Origin: Acytostelium subglobosum LB1
Taxonomy: Eukaryota; Evosea; Eumycetozoa; Acytosteliales; Acytosteliaceae
Direction of reading: 5' to 3'
Assembly (NCBI RefSeq): GCF_000787575.1
Contig: NW_012236527.1
Location: 496,001-560,000, forward strand
DNA length: 64,000 nt
In this document: positions 1 to 12,295 of the stretch, piece by piece
Position numbering within the stretch: position 1 is the stretch's first letter
How the letters are laid out: every line of letters starts with the position of its first letter
Notes under the pieces: generated by a model
Told to the model about the DNA's origin: nothing
What the model saw: the letters and a program-made list of their open reading frames with translations, nothing else
The model's database searches: none
Position numbers and translations under genes: made by a program

Positions 1-1
1 C

Positions 2-1699
2 ACAATGGGCATGGATGACTTTGTTCTGGAACTGGCTACACCTGCACTTGTTAACATATCCAGTCCTGACTTTAACATTGTTCGGCTTTACGAGGATGAG
101 TTGTGCCAGCTGTATTTAGCCACAATCCTCCAGCCAGAGCTGGAGGGCGGGTTCATGACATCGGTCGCCATCACAGCGACTACAGTGCCATCATCACTCA
201 AAGTGGCTGCCGGCCAGACTGCCACGTTGGTCTTGATCACATCACTAGCGACCAACTTGCAATCACAATCATTGTACATTGAAGAGAGCATGCAGTTGTT
301 CAAAGAGGCCATGGTCAATCAGTCTGTTCTACTCACCACACACATTGATGCTTGGTCACAGTTGTGGACGAGTAGGATAGAGGTGGGCGGCAACTTGGCA
401 ATGGCACAAACAGTCAACTCATCACTCTATTACATACTCTCATCGATCAATCAGGACTGGCCTTGGAGCCTGTCTCCAGGCGGGCTAGCATCGAACGGAT
501 ATAATGGACATGTGTTCTGGGATGCCGAGACATGGATGTATCCGCCAATCTTGGTGCTGTACCCTGAGATAGCGCGTGATGCCATACTGCAGTATCGAAT
601 CAACAATCTCAACGAATCACATTTGAAGGCGGTGTCATATGGCCAGGGCTGGACTGGATACATGTTCCCCTGGGAGTCGGCCTTCACCGGTGCCGAAGTA
701 TGTCCACTCTCCGCGCCCACTGGCCAACTCGAGCAACATATCACTGGCGACATCTCATTCGCCATGCGACAGTACTACTATGCCACGGGTGATGATCAGT
801 GGCTGTTGGAAGTCGGCTACCAAGCCATCAAGGGTATCGCTGAGTTCTGGGCCAGTCGTGTGGCATCAGTGGACTCAGACCCACCCTCGTACTCAATCAA
901 CAATGTCATCCCGCCCGATGAATATGCTGTCGGCGTCAACAACTCGGTCTACACCAATACTGTAGCCAAGTTGGCGTTGGAGTGGGCGGCCGAGGCTGCA
1001 GCCATCGTCAAGGACACATCAGCGCCAATCGATCAATGGCTATCAATCGCGTCCAACTTGGTGATATTGTTCAATGAGACGGGCGAGATGCATCCAGAGT
1101 ATGAGGGCTATGCGGGACAGATGGTCAAGCAGGCCGACGTCATCCTGCTCGGCTACCCTCTGATGACCAACATGTCTGCGACAGTGCGCCAGAATGACCT
1201 GGCTTACTATGAGCCGCGAACCGATCCCAACGGACCGGCCATGACCTACTCGATGTTTGTCACAGGCTGGCTAGAGCTGGGCAATCAGAGCAGGGCCGAA
1301 CAATCATGGGCCTCATCATACGCCAACTCTCAACAACCATTTGGTGTGTGGACCGAGACGCCAACCGGTGGCACAGTCAACTTTATAACGGGCGCCGGTG
1401 GCTTCCTGCAGGGTATACTCTTTGGCTATGGTGGCCTGAGGATCCAGGATGGCCTGCTGGACTTCCATCCACAGCTGCCACCAAACACAGACAGTTTGGC
1501 CATCAGGTCGCTGTGCTACCAAGGTGCTCAGCTCGATGTCCTTTGGACGAGCGAACAGATCCTGGTCACAATGACCTCATCCAGTCCCTCGGTCCGGCTC
1601 GCTGTCCAGCTCGGCCCCAACTCACTCCTTCCCTTGGACCTCGGTGTGGCCGTGGCCGTCAACGCAGGTACCAAGTTCAGTGTGACGTACACTTCCTAA
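2..1699 (+). CDS. GH65-family glucosidase, PGGHG (ATHL1)-like, 5' end outside window
   Basis: The frame is open from the window edge, so the N-terminus is missing; the first Met at base 5 is internal. The translation aligns from memory with human PGGHG, which removes glucose from glucosyl-galactosyl-hydroxylysine, and with acid trehalases of family GH65. The family blocks appear in order: GHVFWDAETWMYPP (about residues 168-181), GYMFPWESAFTGAEVCP (219-235), a PPDEY block near residue 300 whose Glu corresponds to a key acidic residue in PGGHG, NNSVYTN just after it, KQADVILLGYP (about 375) and GPAMTYSMF. Several N-glycosylation sequons suggest a lumenal or secreted protein. The natural substrate is not certain, since trehalose or kojibiose-type hydrolases share the fold. 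The gene converges on ACLA with about 100 bp between stops. Confidence 0.85.
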   Translation, partial: TMGMDDFVLELATPALVNISSPDFNIVRLYEDELCQLYLATILQPELEGGFMTSVAITATTVPSSLKVAAGQTATLVLITSLATNLQSQSLYIEESMQLFKEAMVNQSVLLTTHIDAWSQLWTSRIEVGGNLAMAQTVNSSLYYILSSINQDWPWSLSPGGLASNGYNGHVFWDAETWMYPPILVLYPEIARDAILQYRINNLNESHLKAVSYGQGWTGYMFPWESAFTGAEVCPLSAPTGQLEQHITGDISFAMRQYYYATGDDQWLLEVGYQAIKGIAEFWASRVASVDSDPPSYSINNVIPPDEYAVGVNNSVYTNTVAKLALEWAAEAAAIVKDTSAPIDQWLSIASNLVILFNETGEMHPEYEGYAGQMVKQADVILLGYPLMTNMSATVRQNDLAYYEPRTDPNGPAMTYSMFVTGWLELGNQSRAEQSWASSYANSQQPFGVWTETPTGGTVNFITGAGGFLQGILFGYGGLRIQDGLLDFHPQLPPNTDSLAIRSLCYQGAQLDVLWTSEQILVTMTSSSPSVRLAVQLGPNSLLPLDLGVAVAVNAGTKFSVTYTS

Positions 1700-1712
1700 C
1701 CTCGTGGCTACG

Positions 1713-1749
1713 AATAAACAAGGCCAGACAGGCCTTGCGAATGTTTATT
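1713..1749. terminator. shared convergent 3'-end signal
   Basis: An imperfect inverted repeat (AATAAACAAGGCC, short loop, GGCCTT..TGTTTATT) lies between two convergent stop codons. It gives an AATAAA hexamer on each strand, so it may serve as the poly(A) signal for both the GH65 gene and ACLA. GAATAAAC also occurs just after other stops in the window, for example near 15237 and 26720. Confidence 0.5.
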
Positions 1750-1801
1750 TTAATTTGTACGACTGAGTCGGCAACAGCGGCGCATTGTCTATGCAAAACG
1801 C

Positions 1802-3194
1802 TCAACTGGAGACAGAGACAGGTTGGGCAGTGTTGATGTGATGGATGGCCATCGACACGATGTTGGTCATGTTGATCTCTGGTCCGTACACCTTGATGGG
1901 GATCTCAAGCTCGCGACCAACGTCCCTCATGTTCTCCAGACCGGACTGGTAGTTGGGACCACCTCTGCGCACAAAGATGTGGATGTTGGCCTTGACGATC
2001 TCCTTGTGGTAGTCTTTGAAGGCGCGGATGATTCCCTTGAAGGTGGCGGCGACGTCGGTGAAGTTGGCAATGCCTCCTCCAACGATCAGGGCGCGTGGAC
2101 GTCCGTCTGGGTTGCGTGTGGCCAGTCCCAGCATTGTTGAAGCGTATTTATATGTGTCCTCCTCGTTGGGGTCGCCACTGTATTCACCATAGTTGCCCAG
2201 CTCGTGGCCGTAGCCCAAGTCGGCAACGGTGTCTGCGTAGATGACTGATGCGCCACCTCCAGCAACCATTGCCCATATTCTACCGGTTGGGTTCAGGACT
2301 GTGAGCTTCAACGAAGCACCAGTCTTCTCGTCGAGGTCGTTGACGTAGGTCTCCTCTGGGAAGAGGTTGCGGCCGAATGGCTGAGGGAATTGGAGTGGCT
2401 CGCCGTCAACAGTCCACTTGCTTCCACACTTGAATGAGGCACACTCATCAACCTCACCTCTCATATCCAATGGGAATGGTCTTCCATTCTCATCAAGTGT
2501 GAACGGGTTCATCTCTATGAAGTGGAAGGATAGGTCTGTTGGGCAGGTCGCATGTTTGTTAGTCTTTGGCCTTGTTGTGTGCCATTGAAGGCAGGCCGAC
2601 GGGACTGGCGTACTTACCTTCAAACACCTTGTAAACATTCTTTATAAAGCTGATGATGGACTCGCGGGCAGCAGTCTCGGCTGGCACCAATGGGTGGAGG
2701 TTGACCAGGTCGATCTTCTCGCCGTAGGGGATGTCCAGGGTGATGACCTTGTCCCAGCACTCCTCAATCTCGATACCTCCGACACTGGAGAAGGATATGG
2801 TGTTGACGTCGCGGTTGGCCACGATCGACATGTAGTACTCGACGGTGTGTGGCACGAATGGCTCGACGATGAAGTGGGTGACGGCGCCCTTCTTGCCGCC
2901 AATGTCGACCTCCTTGTTCATGCGCTCCTTGATGAAGGCGTCGGCCTCAGCCACGGTGGCATTGAGCAGCACCAGATTGTTCTTGCCACGCTTGCCAAAC
3001 AGCATGTCAGGCTTGACCACCAACTTTGTTGTGTTTAGCCATTGTGCAGTCGTCTGTTGTGCAATGTCCTTTAGTGATGGGCTTGTTGGTGTGATCTGGA
3101 CAGCATTCAGATTCAACTTCTCTTTACACAAGTTCAACATATGAGTCTTGAGCAACTGCTTGCTAGAGTATTCTCTCAACTTCTTTCTGGCCAT
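1802..3194 (-). CDS. ACLA: ATP-citrate lyase subunit A (split type)
   Basis: Two exons, 3194..2618 and 2535..1802, joined over an 82-nt intron (GTAAGT donor, CAG acceptor), give 436 residues. The start [15 protein letters not shown] matches plant ACLA. Diagnostic stretches include [14 protein letters not shown] (ATP-grasp region, about 60-73), [69 protein letters not shown] and [15 protein letters not shown]. This is the ATP-grasp/citrate-binding part of the enzyme that makes cytosolic acetyl-CoA and oxaloacetate from citrate, CoA and ATP. It ends near 430 residues like plant and fungal split subunits instead of running on into the CoA-ligase/citrate-synthase part of the animal enzyme. Subunit B is not in the window. 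Confidence 0.93.
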
Positions 3195-4389
3195 TTTTAT
3201 CTATATTATTATTAATTATCTGTTTGATTGAATATATATTGGATATTGATTGATTGAATGAATGTTAGATGATGTGTTAATGAATGAATGAATGAAGTGA
3301 ATGAAGATGTTGGAGTTGAAGATGAATACCCCTAACACACTCTCTGACACACACACACACACATTGGATGAACAATATGATGGGTCATTTGTCGTGTTCG
3401 TTGGACAACCACCACTACAAAGTTACATGTCGACACTGCTTATCATCATACACAACAACACACCAAACACATCATATTAATAATGATAATAAATATATCT
3501 CTACATAACCTAGGAGGACACTCCAATTAAAAATAGATTGATTGATCTAAGCTAAACGGTGTGTGTTGATGTGTGTGGTGTCGTTTTTTGCAATCATAAG
3601 ATGATCATTCACACACACAACTTATCAAACGTCATGTGTGATGTTGGTGTGGGATGACACACAGGCAGACAAGACGACACACCAATGTCAACTATGGTGC
3701 TGCACTGTAGTTGTTGTTGTTGACATTATCAAATGAATTTGATCAATCAAGTCCACCTCCTTCGTTGCTTCACTCCTCTGAAAATTGTACCATAATATCG
3801 ACTTCTGTTTACTCCATTGATGATCATCATCCATCTTGCTGTTATATCTGTGTATGATTATATTATAATATGTAGTTATACTTACATTATATATATATAT
3901 CTGTATTTGAATATATTTTATTTTATCTGTGTTTCAATTAGGTGTTTGATTGATTGATCAATGTTGGTAGGAGTGAGGGGTACACTCAGTCACTGGATAT
4001 TGGATGGATTAGTGATGACAATGATAATCATCCATGTTCATGCCCACCTTCATGTTTAAACCAATCATACCTATGTCAGTCAGTCATAATAACAAACTAA
4101 TATGTGACGCTGGGAAATGACACAAGATCAGCACCACAACACACATAAGTTCAGACGATCACACACTTTGGGACATGCATCCCTTGTGAGTGAGTTCCCA
4201 ATTAATCAAAATGATCATCGTGGGGTGTTTGGCCCACCAATTCCTCGTCTCAGAGGGCTTGCTAGTGCCAAAGACATGAAGAATGAGGACAAGGAAGGAC
4301 TTAGTCGCGAGCATATTATTGACGACGATTCAATGACCATCCATCCATTCATTAAAATGTAATGTACACATTGTCTGGAGGCCTAGGCC
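3195..4389. other. intergenic region, no supported gene
   Basis: AT-rich sequence with CA-repeat and GAAT/GATT tracts upstream of ACLA. An 81-codon plus-strand ORF at 4117..4362 (ends HPFIKM) has fairly balanced codons and could be a gene remnant, but it has no recognisable motif and no clear splice partner, so it is not called. Confidence 0.5.
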
Positions 4390-5365
4390 TCATGGCTTGG
4401 CCACCGCAATGTTGGCAGCAGTAGTAGTAGACGATGGTGATGCTGGCGGTGACGGCAATATGGCCATTATCTCTTGTTTGAAGTTCTCTCGCTCGTCTGG
4501 CGGCAGTGTTGACTCGAGAGCCTCGATCAAATCTCCAATCCTATGAACAGTGTCCCTGGTCTTGGCAACGTTTGTCCTGACTTTGTCCAGCACCTCCTTG
4601 AAGCCAAACTGGGCGTGAGTGGCGTCGCTGACCTTGGCCGACATGACATTGGCCAGCTTTGCCGACTGGCGGAACTCCACATCACGCATCCGCAGCATAA
4701 TCTCCTTCTGCTTCTCCTGGATATAGCCCGTTGAGTTCTTCAAATAGTTCTGTATATCAATGCTTATATTGACTGCGCCTCTATTATCCATCGAGTCAAT
4801 CGTCAGCACATTGCCCTCTGATGTGAACCATGATTCATCATTCTCATTTATCAGTGGCAGGAACTATTCCAGTGTGAGTGATTGATTGAGTGATTGAGTG
4901 TTAGTCGTCTTTGTAGACACATGGGACTCAGGGGAAGCGCGAAGGAAGGGACTAACTACCTACTTACATTGGGCAGTCTCGCCAGTTTCTCTAGCTCTTG
5001 ATCCTTCTCATCCTTTTGCTCAACCTTGGACAGGGTGATGATTTCGTTCGTTGTGTTGGTGGAGGCAGAGGCCGTTGTCGATGATGATGAAGCTGGTGCA
5101 CTCAGCAGGTTGTTGCTAGAGTTGCTGTTTGAGTTGGACAGACTACCATCCTTACTAGTTTGTAATGGTCTGGCCGATCCCAGTCGATCATATGAATAAC
5201 TTGTATATGGTATATTCTGATAGATTAGACTGGTTGATGATGATTGTGATGTAATGTCATCGTCGTCTGATGATGTATAACTTGTGTTTAGTTTGCCGAC
5301 TGATTGATGTAGGTTGTTATTATTTAATGATGATCTAAGATTACTATTACTACCATTCTGTTGTG

Positions 5366-5396
<31 letters not shown>

Positions 5397-5435
5397 ATGT
5401 TGTTGATTCGTTGGCTTGCTGTCACCTTGACCCAT
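4390..5435 (-). CDS. borcs5: BORC subunit 5 / myrlysin homologue
   Basis: Two exons, 5435..4968 and 4863..4390, with a phase-0 join over a 103-nt intron (GTAAGT donor), give 313 residues. The N-terminus MGQGDSKP is a good N-myristoylation signal, as in human BORCS5 (myrlysin), the lipid-anchored subunit of the BORC complex that recruits Arl8 to lysosomes. A Gln/Asn/Ser-rich spacer (about 10-130) is followed at the exon join by LARLPNFLPLI, matching the IPTFQPLL motif of the human protein. A helical domain (about 190-290) then carries YIQEKQKEIMLRM and a final LPPDERENF resembling the human LPEGERL segment. The Gln-rich spacer is lineage-specific. Assignment rests on motif order and N-terminal Gly, not on a search. 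Confidence 0.75.
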
Positions 5436-6206
5436 TGTTTGTGATTCTTCTCTTCTATATCTCTATGATTGAATATATATATATAAACTCAGAGTTGTTC
5501 GATGTTGTTGATTGTTGGATTGATCGATTGGGTCTATGAATGAATGAATATGAGTGAATGATGAATGAATGAATGAATGAGCCACAGTCTATCCACCTTG
5601 TAAATTATTATAAACTTTGTTCAAATAACTGTTGTGTTGTTGTTGTTGAAGTGTTTGTTGTGATGATGATGTGTTGAGATAGCAATGGGGTATCCAATTA
5701 ATTGTGTTTGTTAGATTGATTGATTGAATGTGTGTGTGTATAAGTGTGTTTGATTGATTGATTGAGGTAAAGGATGATACACTCAACTCGATAACATTAT
5801 GATCACATAGATTTATCTTTTTGCAAAGGGCACAAGGCCCGGTGCCTCGGTGGTATATCCCCCAATAATAATTATTATTTGAAAATCATTAATGGTCTCC
5901 AAGAACTTCCATTTCTTATTACAAATTGAGATATCTAATAATCCAACTTTTGACCTTATATTTATATATACATACTCCAGGACAATTAATATTATTCGAT
6001 ATATGGTACGATGAATATTCAAATGATGATGGAGGGATGGTGAAGTAAATAAAAGTGATAAAATTGAAGACAATTTATTGTGTGTGTTGACAAAAAACGA
6101 CGAACGAAAGTTTGAATGAATGAGGGATCACTCTTCAATCATTCATTTAATCAAACATTGATCACTACATACATAAATAGATAGGATACATATATAAGAT
6201 AGAGAT
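5436..6206. other. divergent intergenic region between borcs5 and the helicase
   Basis: Very AT-rich with GAAT/GATT tracts. Weak minus-strand ORFs at 5589..5786 (Gln-rich tail) and 5813..6073 lack splice signals or recognisable domains. Nothing else is visible. Confidence 0.5.
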
Positions 6207-8735
6207 ATGGATGAGAGTATATTCTTTAGTTTGGGTCTTGGTGCAAGATTCAACAAGACAAAGTTTTCAAAGGATGTAAATCTGTTCAAGGTATGTCATT
6301 GACATGGAGAGTTAGAGAATGTATGAGTCACACTGACTTACTTACTGACTTGAATCAATGATTGAATCAATCAATAGGGTCAGAAACTAGGTCAATTGGA
6401 CAAGCATGATGAAAGTGCAAAGTTACATTTCTTCCCAAAGCCTGCTGCTGCTGCTACTGCTACTGTCAAGATTGAGAAAGAGGATGGCGATGATGATAAC
6501 AGGAGCAAGAAGAAACAGAAGAAGGATAACAATACAGTCACAAAGATAAAGGAGGAGAAGAAAGAGATCACACCCAAAGTGAAGATCGAGAAAACCGATG
6601 ATGATGAAGAAGATGAGGATGATGAGAATGAGGAGCAGGAGGATGACTATGTCGAAGAGGGAGAAGACGAAGAAGATGATCAAGATGAGGAAGATGGAGT
6701 CGACTTGTTCTCAAAGGAGAAGAAATATGTGCCACCATCAGTCGATGATGATGACGAGGAAGACGAACATGAAGACGACAATGAGGACGAGGACGACGAC
6801 GAAGACAAAGACACAGAGACCAAGAACAAGAACAAGAGCAAGAGTGATACACCAAAGAGAGTCAAGGCAAGCGAGTTGCGAGGAGTGTCAATACGGAGTA
6901 GGATGAGGATTAGAGCAAAGGGAACGGATGTCCCAGACCCCATCGAGCAGTTCAAGGAGTTGGACAGCCGCTTCAAGATTAGACGTTATCTCGCAAAGAA
7001 TATCGCGGCCATGAAATACAGCTCACCATCACCAATCCAAATGCAAGCCATACCGACAATGATGAGCGATCGCGAGGTGATTGCATGCGCACCAACTGGT
7101 TCTGGAAAGACCGCTGCTTTCACCATCCCCATCCTGCACGCCCTCAACCGACCACAGAAAGAGGGATTCCGCGCCGTCATCATCTCGCCTACTCGTGAGC
7201 TGGCGCAACAAATCTACCGCCAGTTCCGTCTCCTCTCCAAAGGCAAGCCCTTCCGCATCTGTGTCCTTTCCAAGAGTCTCCAGAGCCATTCCTCATCCGT
7301 GTCCTATTCCCAGAACTTTGGTAAGTGATGACGATCATGGCACTCACTCAAGCATCACACTAACACTCCCCAACCAATCAATCAACAGATATATTGATCA
7401 CAACACCATTGCGTCTGGTCAATTTGATCCAGGAGCGCACGATCAGTTTGAACAAGGTGGAGCATTTGGTGTTTGATGAGGCTGATAGATTGTTTGATCA
7501 ACAGTTCGTTGAGCAGGTTGATGACGTTGTGGCTGCATGCCAGAATGCCAAACTCAAGATATCACTATTCAGTGCCACCATGAACATCGTGGTCGAGGAG
7601 ATGGCAAGATCAATCATGAAGAACCCAATCAAGATTGTCATTGGCGAAGAGTATGTTCCATCATTCACTCTCTCATTCGTTTGATCATGGAACTATTCCA
7701 ATCACTCAATCATTTGATCGATTATGGAATCATTCCAATCACTCAATCAAACACTCATACTAACATAACAATCATTAACATTATTCAGGAACTCAGCATC
7801 AACTAATGTTGATCAGAAACTTATATTCGTTGGAAAGGAGGAAGGCAAGTTGTTGGCATTTAGACAGCTGATACAGAAGGGTCTGGAACCACCTGTATTG
7901 ATATTCGTCCAGTCAAAGGAGCGTGCTCAAGAGTTGTTCCAAGAGTTGATCTTTGATAACATCAACGTGGACGTTATACATTCGGACAGGACACAATTCC
8001 AGCGAGACAAGATCGTCGAGAAGTTCAGATCCGGTCAGATATGGGTGCTGATCTGTACCGATCTGATGGCTCGTGGTATGGACTTTAAGGGCGTCAACTT
8101 TGTCGTCAACTTTGATTTCCCCAAGAACATTGCCAGTTATGTACATCGTATTGGACGTACTGGACGTGCTGGAAGGACTGGTGTTGCCTACACCTTCTAC
8201 ACCGAGGCCGATGCACCAATGATCCCAACAATCTCCAACGTCATGAGGAACTCTGGTTCAGAAGTACCAGACTGGATGAAGACTGTTCATGTTGTAAGTG
8301 TCGTCAACTCTCATTCATATTGTTGTTGTCGTAGGCTAACCTAACACATTCATTCAATCAATCAATACTTAGACCAAACAAGACAAGTTGGATTACAAGA
8401 AGAAGGGTGTACAGAGAGACAGTATATCGACTATACCAATGAATGAGAGGTGGAAGATTCATTCAAAGCCAATGAGAGGTGTTCATTATGATAGGAAACC
8501 AGCAGCAGCAACAGAAGTGGCAACAGATGGAAACACAGAAGTGAATGGAGATTCTACTGCTGTAGTGTCATCGACTGGAAATGGAAAGCTTCCTCATATC
8601 AAGTATAACAACAACAACAACAAGTATAGCAACAACAACAACAATAACAACAACAAGAACAAGAAAAAAGGACTAACATCAAATGGATCGACAAAGAACA
8701 AATCAGATAATAATAAGAGAAAGTGGAACAAATAA
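6207..8735 (+). CDS. ddx52: DEAD-box RNA helicase DDX52/Rok1
   Basis: Five exons (6207..6290, 6378..7320, 7389..7650, 7789..8293, 8373..8735) give 718 residues with every junction in frame. The first exon encodes [16 protein letters not shown], matching the DDX52 start. A Lys/Glu/Asp-rich insert (about 45-190) is followed by the helicase core: Q motif [10 protein letters not shown], motif [21 protein letters not shown] (VDESD in human), SAT, then [22 protein letters not shown] and [10 protein letters not shown]. The tail RDSISTIP matches human ERESISTTP. The Rok1 family works in 18S rRNA processing and small-subunit assembly in the nucleolus. Intron 3 carries two copies of the recurrent GGAAYNRTTCC motif. 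The C-terminus has an Asn-rich stretch typical of dictyostelids. Confidence 0.95.
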
Positions 8736-8954
8736 ACATGTTTCAGAATTTACAAGTTAACTTTCCGATGGTCGGGGCGGGCAAATGGGGGCAACTAACT
8801 TCAATGTTTGCACTTTGTCAGTTCTACGTTGCTCTTCAACTTCAAACAATGATGTTTACATTATTATTAGTAATACATGTACATTTCAACAACACTTGAG
8901 ATACATATAGTGATATATATATATATATATATAATAGATAGATAGAGATAGAAA

Positions 8955-11573
8955 ATGGATCAACTTGTTAGGAAAGTATTATTCTGCAAGTCAATCGTAC
9001 CAAGTGTATTTGAAAGGACTGGTGTGATCAATAATAAGATTGATCATTACTCTGTTAGACCAGGTGGTGTAGTTAGTCTAAGTCAATGTATAAAGTATAA
9101 TAACAATGGAAGATTCATCAAGTTGTTTGAAGAGATGTATTTAAATAATGTTGTTGGTAAACAGATGTTGATTGAATCATTGACATCATTGATCAACGCC
9201 ATTGACAAGGTTGATGAGGTCGTAAGGATGAGATACCTTGCCATCCAGAATCAACTTGGATCAAGCAAACTGTATGTATAAGTGTATCCATTCATTCAAT
9301 CATTCAATCAAAGGTTAGCATGCTAACCTTTGATCAATCACAGACTATCCAGTATCAAGGATATATTTGGAATGATGTTGACACAAAACAACATTGTTCT
9401 CGTTACATACTTGATTGGTAAATTCAAGTATCTGCTCAATGATACTGATGTATTCACAAAGTCCATCTATTGCATGTTCACAAATGTGAAGCGTATTGAT
9501 CAACATAGTACACAATCATGTGTACTCACTCCTGCAATGATCAATGCGTTGTGTACATTACTTCCATGCACTGCTATGACGCCTGGACTCCTATTCGACA
9601 TGACACTATCATGTCTACAACAACGACCATTGGACAATACACTGTTGATGAAGCTGTTGGACACGTATGATCAGGCAACCACCATTGATGGCCTTCAGAC
9701 TGGAACACTGCTCTTTGAGAGCATACTCAATCATTCACTGGTGATCAGCGAGCATGAGCATCTGTTTCAACATGCACCATCCAGTCAGCTCCGATCAATG
9801 ATTGAGAGATACTCTTGCATTGACTTTGAGGGCCTCATGACCAAGATGTCCAGCCTCGCACTCAAACATCAACGAACGGATATCCTCAAGCACTTGTCAG
9901 TGGAGTTCCAAGCTGAGCCCGACCCTCAATACTTTATCATGTATGCCAATGAGAAGATGTTAAAGGCCTTGCCCACAGAGTACCCGGAAGATGTTGTCCC
10001 CATCATTGGTACACCAGAGACCGTCAATAATGTGGAGCTACCCAAGTTCACGTTGGACAAGGCGATGGCCACGGGCCAAATACTAGGTGTTGGCAACAAC
10101 GACTTCATAGTTGGCAAATACCGTGTATCTTTCCAACTGTTGCCTCTCATCTTCTCACAAGATGAGGTGACCAGGACCATTAACTTGGCAATCCGTCATC
10201 GCAACCTGGCCCTTCTCAAACATTTCCACATCCTATTCAAAGCCTTCATGGTAGCGGCCCCGGACACTACCAACTCATGGATGGAGAACACAATTGAGAT
10301 CACAGAGATTATCAACAATGCCCTTTTGGCGAGCGATGTCGAGCTAATCTATTACTTGCATAATGAAATGATTCCATGGTTCATCAAGAAGAGACAGGTG
10401 ACCATCGACCACATGCCCATGGACGATCAATTCATCATCCTTTGGCAATGGCTGACCAAAATTAGCGATTTTAATTTGCGATTCAGAGGCGTCTATAGTG
10501 ATGCAATCAAAGCCAATCGAATGGATATTGTCATGCATCTCTCGGACCCCACCCATATCAACGAAGGCAAGGGCGACATACTGAGCATATATACCGCCAG
10601 CAAAACATTGGCCACTGCAATGCAATATTATGACACTGAACCATGCTTCCTTCAAGTATATCTGGGCCATCGAGGACCAACATTCCTCCACAGTATCTCG
10701 CCAGAGGTGATATGCGAATCAAAAATCGAAGCATTCAGAGAGCTACTCACTGCCATCAAACCGACTCGTCTCAATCTGGACCAACCAGAGGACCGTCAGC
10801 GACCTGCCCATGGACGGGACATCATTGCCAAGATCAGATTAATGAGAGAAACAGGACACATTGATCACTTTAAGCACACTCCTGGCATTCGTCCATTCTT
10901 TCTGGCTGCCTGTGAGGCGGGCGAGCATGACCTAGCCCTATCAATCTACAACCCAATCAACATTGACTTCCGAGACGCAATCAATTTATTATGTGCCAAG
11001 GGCAACATTGAGACGTTCAATGCACTCCGGCCCCGTTGCCTACTTCCCAACTACAAGGAATGGTACACAGGTGCAATCAAGGCACGTCAATTCACAATGC
11101 TCGAACACCTCTTGGACAATAGTAATGGAGCTGACTGTCAAAATCTAGATGATTGGCGATACCTATTATCATTGGACGATAGTGATCAAGGCCTACCAGC
11201 ACAATGTATATCAATCATTTGGAAGCATATATGTGATAACATTGTCACCAACAACGTTGCATTATGTTCATTATTGAGAGATGTTCCATTCAACATACAT
11301 CTCTATGAGGAGGTGATCAAATCACGTCATCAACTACAATTGGCAAAGTCAATTCATCCTCCAATCATACATCTTTCAATGGATGTTGTAGAGTCTGCGT
11401 TGGAGGAAAAGAGATACTCACAGTTCAATTCAATCATCTCATTGTTTGTTGGCAACAAACCGAAGCACTACCATCACGTCATCCAGTCCTTCCATGATCC
11501 ACAAAGAGTATCCATCGCAACAATGGCATTGGAGAATTGCTGCTACTCACCAAAGTTATTCCAAGATTATTAA
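8955..11573 (+). CDS. large degenerate-ankyrin-like protein, tandem copy A
   Basis: Two exons, 8955..9271 and 9344..11573, give 848 residues. It is a paralogue of the gene at 12513: same start pattern (LVRKVLFCKSIVPSVFERTG against LFRSVVFSKSILPSVFVWTG), same 317-nt first exon and intron at the same place and phase. Repeated helical pairs such as FFLAACEAGEHDLALSIY and YSDAIKANRMDIVMHL look like diverged ankyrin repeats; this is inference from pattern. No signal peptide, membrane segment or catalytic motif is seen. Similar long repeat proteins form large families in dictyostelids, with function unknown. The intron contains a 28-nt perfect palindrome just before its acceptor. Confidence 0.85.
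9307..9334. repeat. 28-nt perfect palindrome inside intron of copy A
   Basis: The sequence is its own reverse complement around GCATGC at 9318-9323 and includes GGTTAGC/GCTAACC arms. It fills the 3' third of the 72-nt intron and contains CTAAC, a branch-point-like word, only 16-20 nt before the acceptor. Confidence 0.8.
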
Positions 11574-11827
11574 TTGATCAATTATTTAATAAATTATTAT
11601 TATTATGATGGAACTCTCCCTTTTGAAGTTCAGGAGTTAGATATTTTGTGTTGTGATTACACTACCATTTTTTGGAAAGTGAATAATTGAAGACATTGTA
11701 CTCAATAATTGTTATATATAAGTACTTGTCACCATTCCATTAGAGTTCACAGCCAGATCCGATCCATTATTAATAATAACAATTAGTCAATCAATCAATC
11801 AAGCCAAGTCAGTTTAACATTGAATGA

Positions 11828-12295
11828 ATGGATGAACTTGTTAGGAAATTTATGTTCTGTAATTCAATTGTACCAAGTGTATTTGAATGGACTGGTGTGA
11901 TCAATTATAGGATTGATCATAACTCTGTTTGACTCGATATGAATGTTATTAGGGATCATTTTGAAACACATAAGTGGCGATGTGTTGTTGGGTCCCAAAG
12001 TGCTAACAACTCTCCTTAGTGATAAACAATTCAACAATCATTATACAAGTTGATTATAGAGTCATTCCTTCAACATGGACTTGTTCCAACTACTCCAAAC
12101 CATTAATTGATCAAAGTTATACCACTTGATGACTTAGAGTCATTGTTGATCAATAAGCAATACTCACAATTCCAGTCCATTATCAAGTATTCACTGACTC
12201 AGTGCACATTGGCAGGAACTATCCCAGTCAATATCATCAAGTCGTTCAAACATATGATTCCCAACAAATATCAATTATACCAAAGATGGCGTTGA
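11828..12295 (+). pseudogene. internally deleted relic of the copy A/B family
   Basis: From 11828 the frame reads MDELVRKFMFCNSIVPSVF and on to a stop about 34 codons in, closely matching the N-terminus of copy A. After a short stretch resembling the end of exon 1 (IRDHF, compare IIEDHF in copy B), bases 12107..12295 encode LESLLINKQYSQFQSIIK, matching the C-terminal LESALEEKRYSQFNSII-type segment of the family. About 2 kb of the middle is gone. It lies between copies A and B, so the locus was at least a tandem triplet. Confidence 0.8.

Noticed and set aside
5589-5786. Gln-rich minus-strand ORF ending NNLQGG
   Set aside because: Starts in AATC-tract sequence with no acceptor AG and no partner exon.
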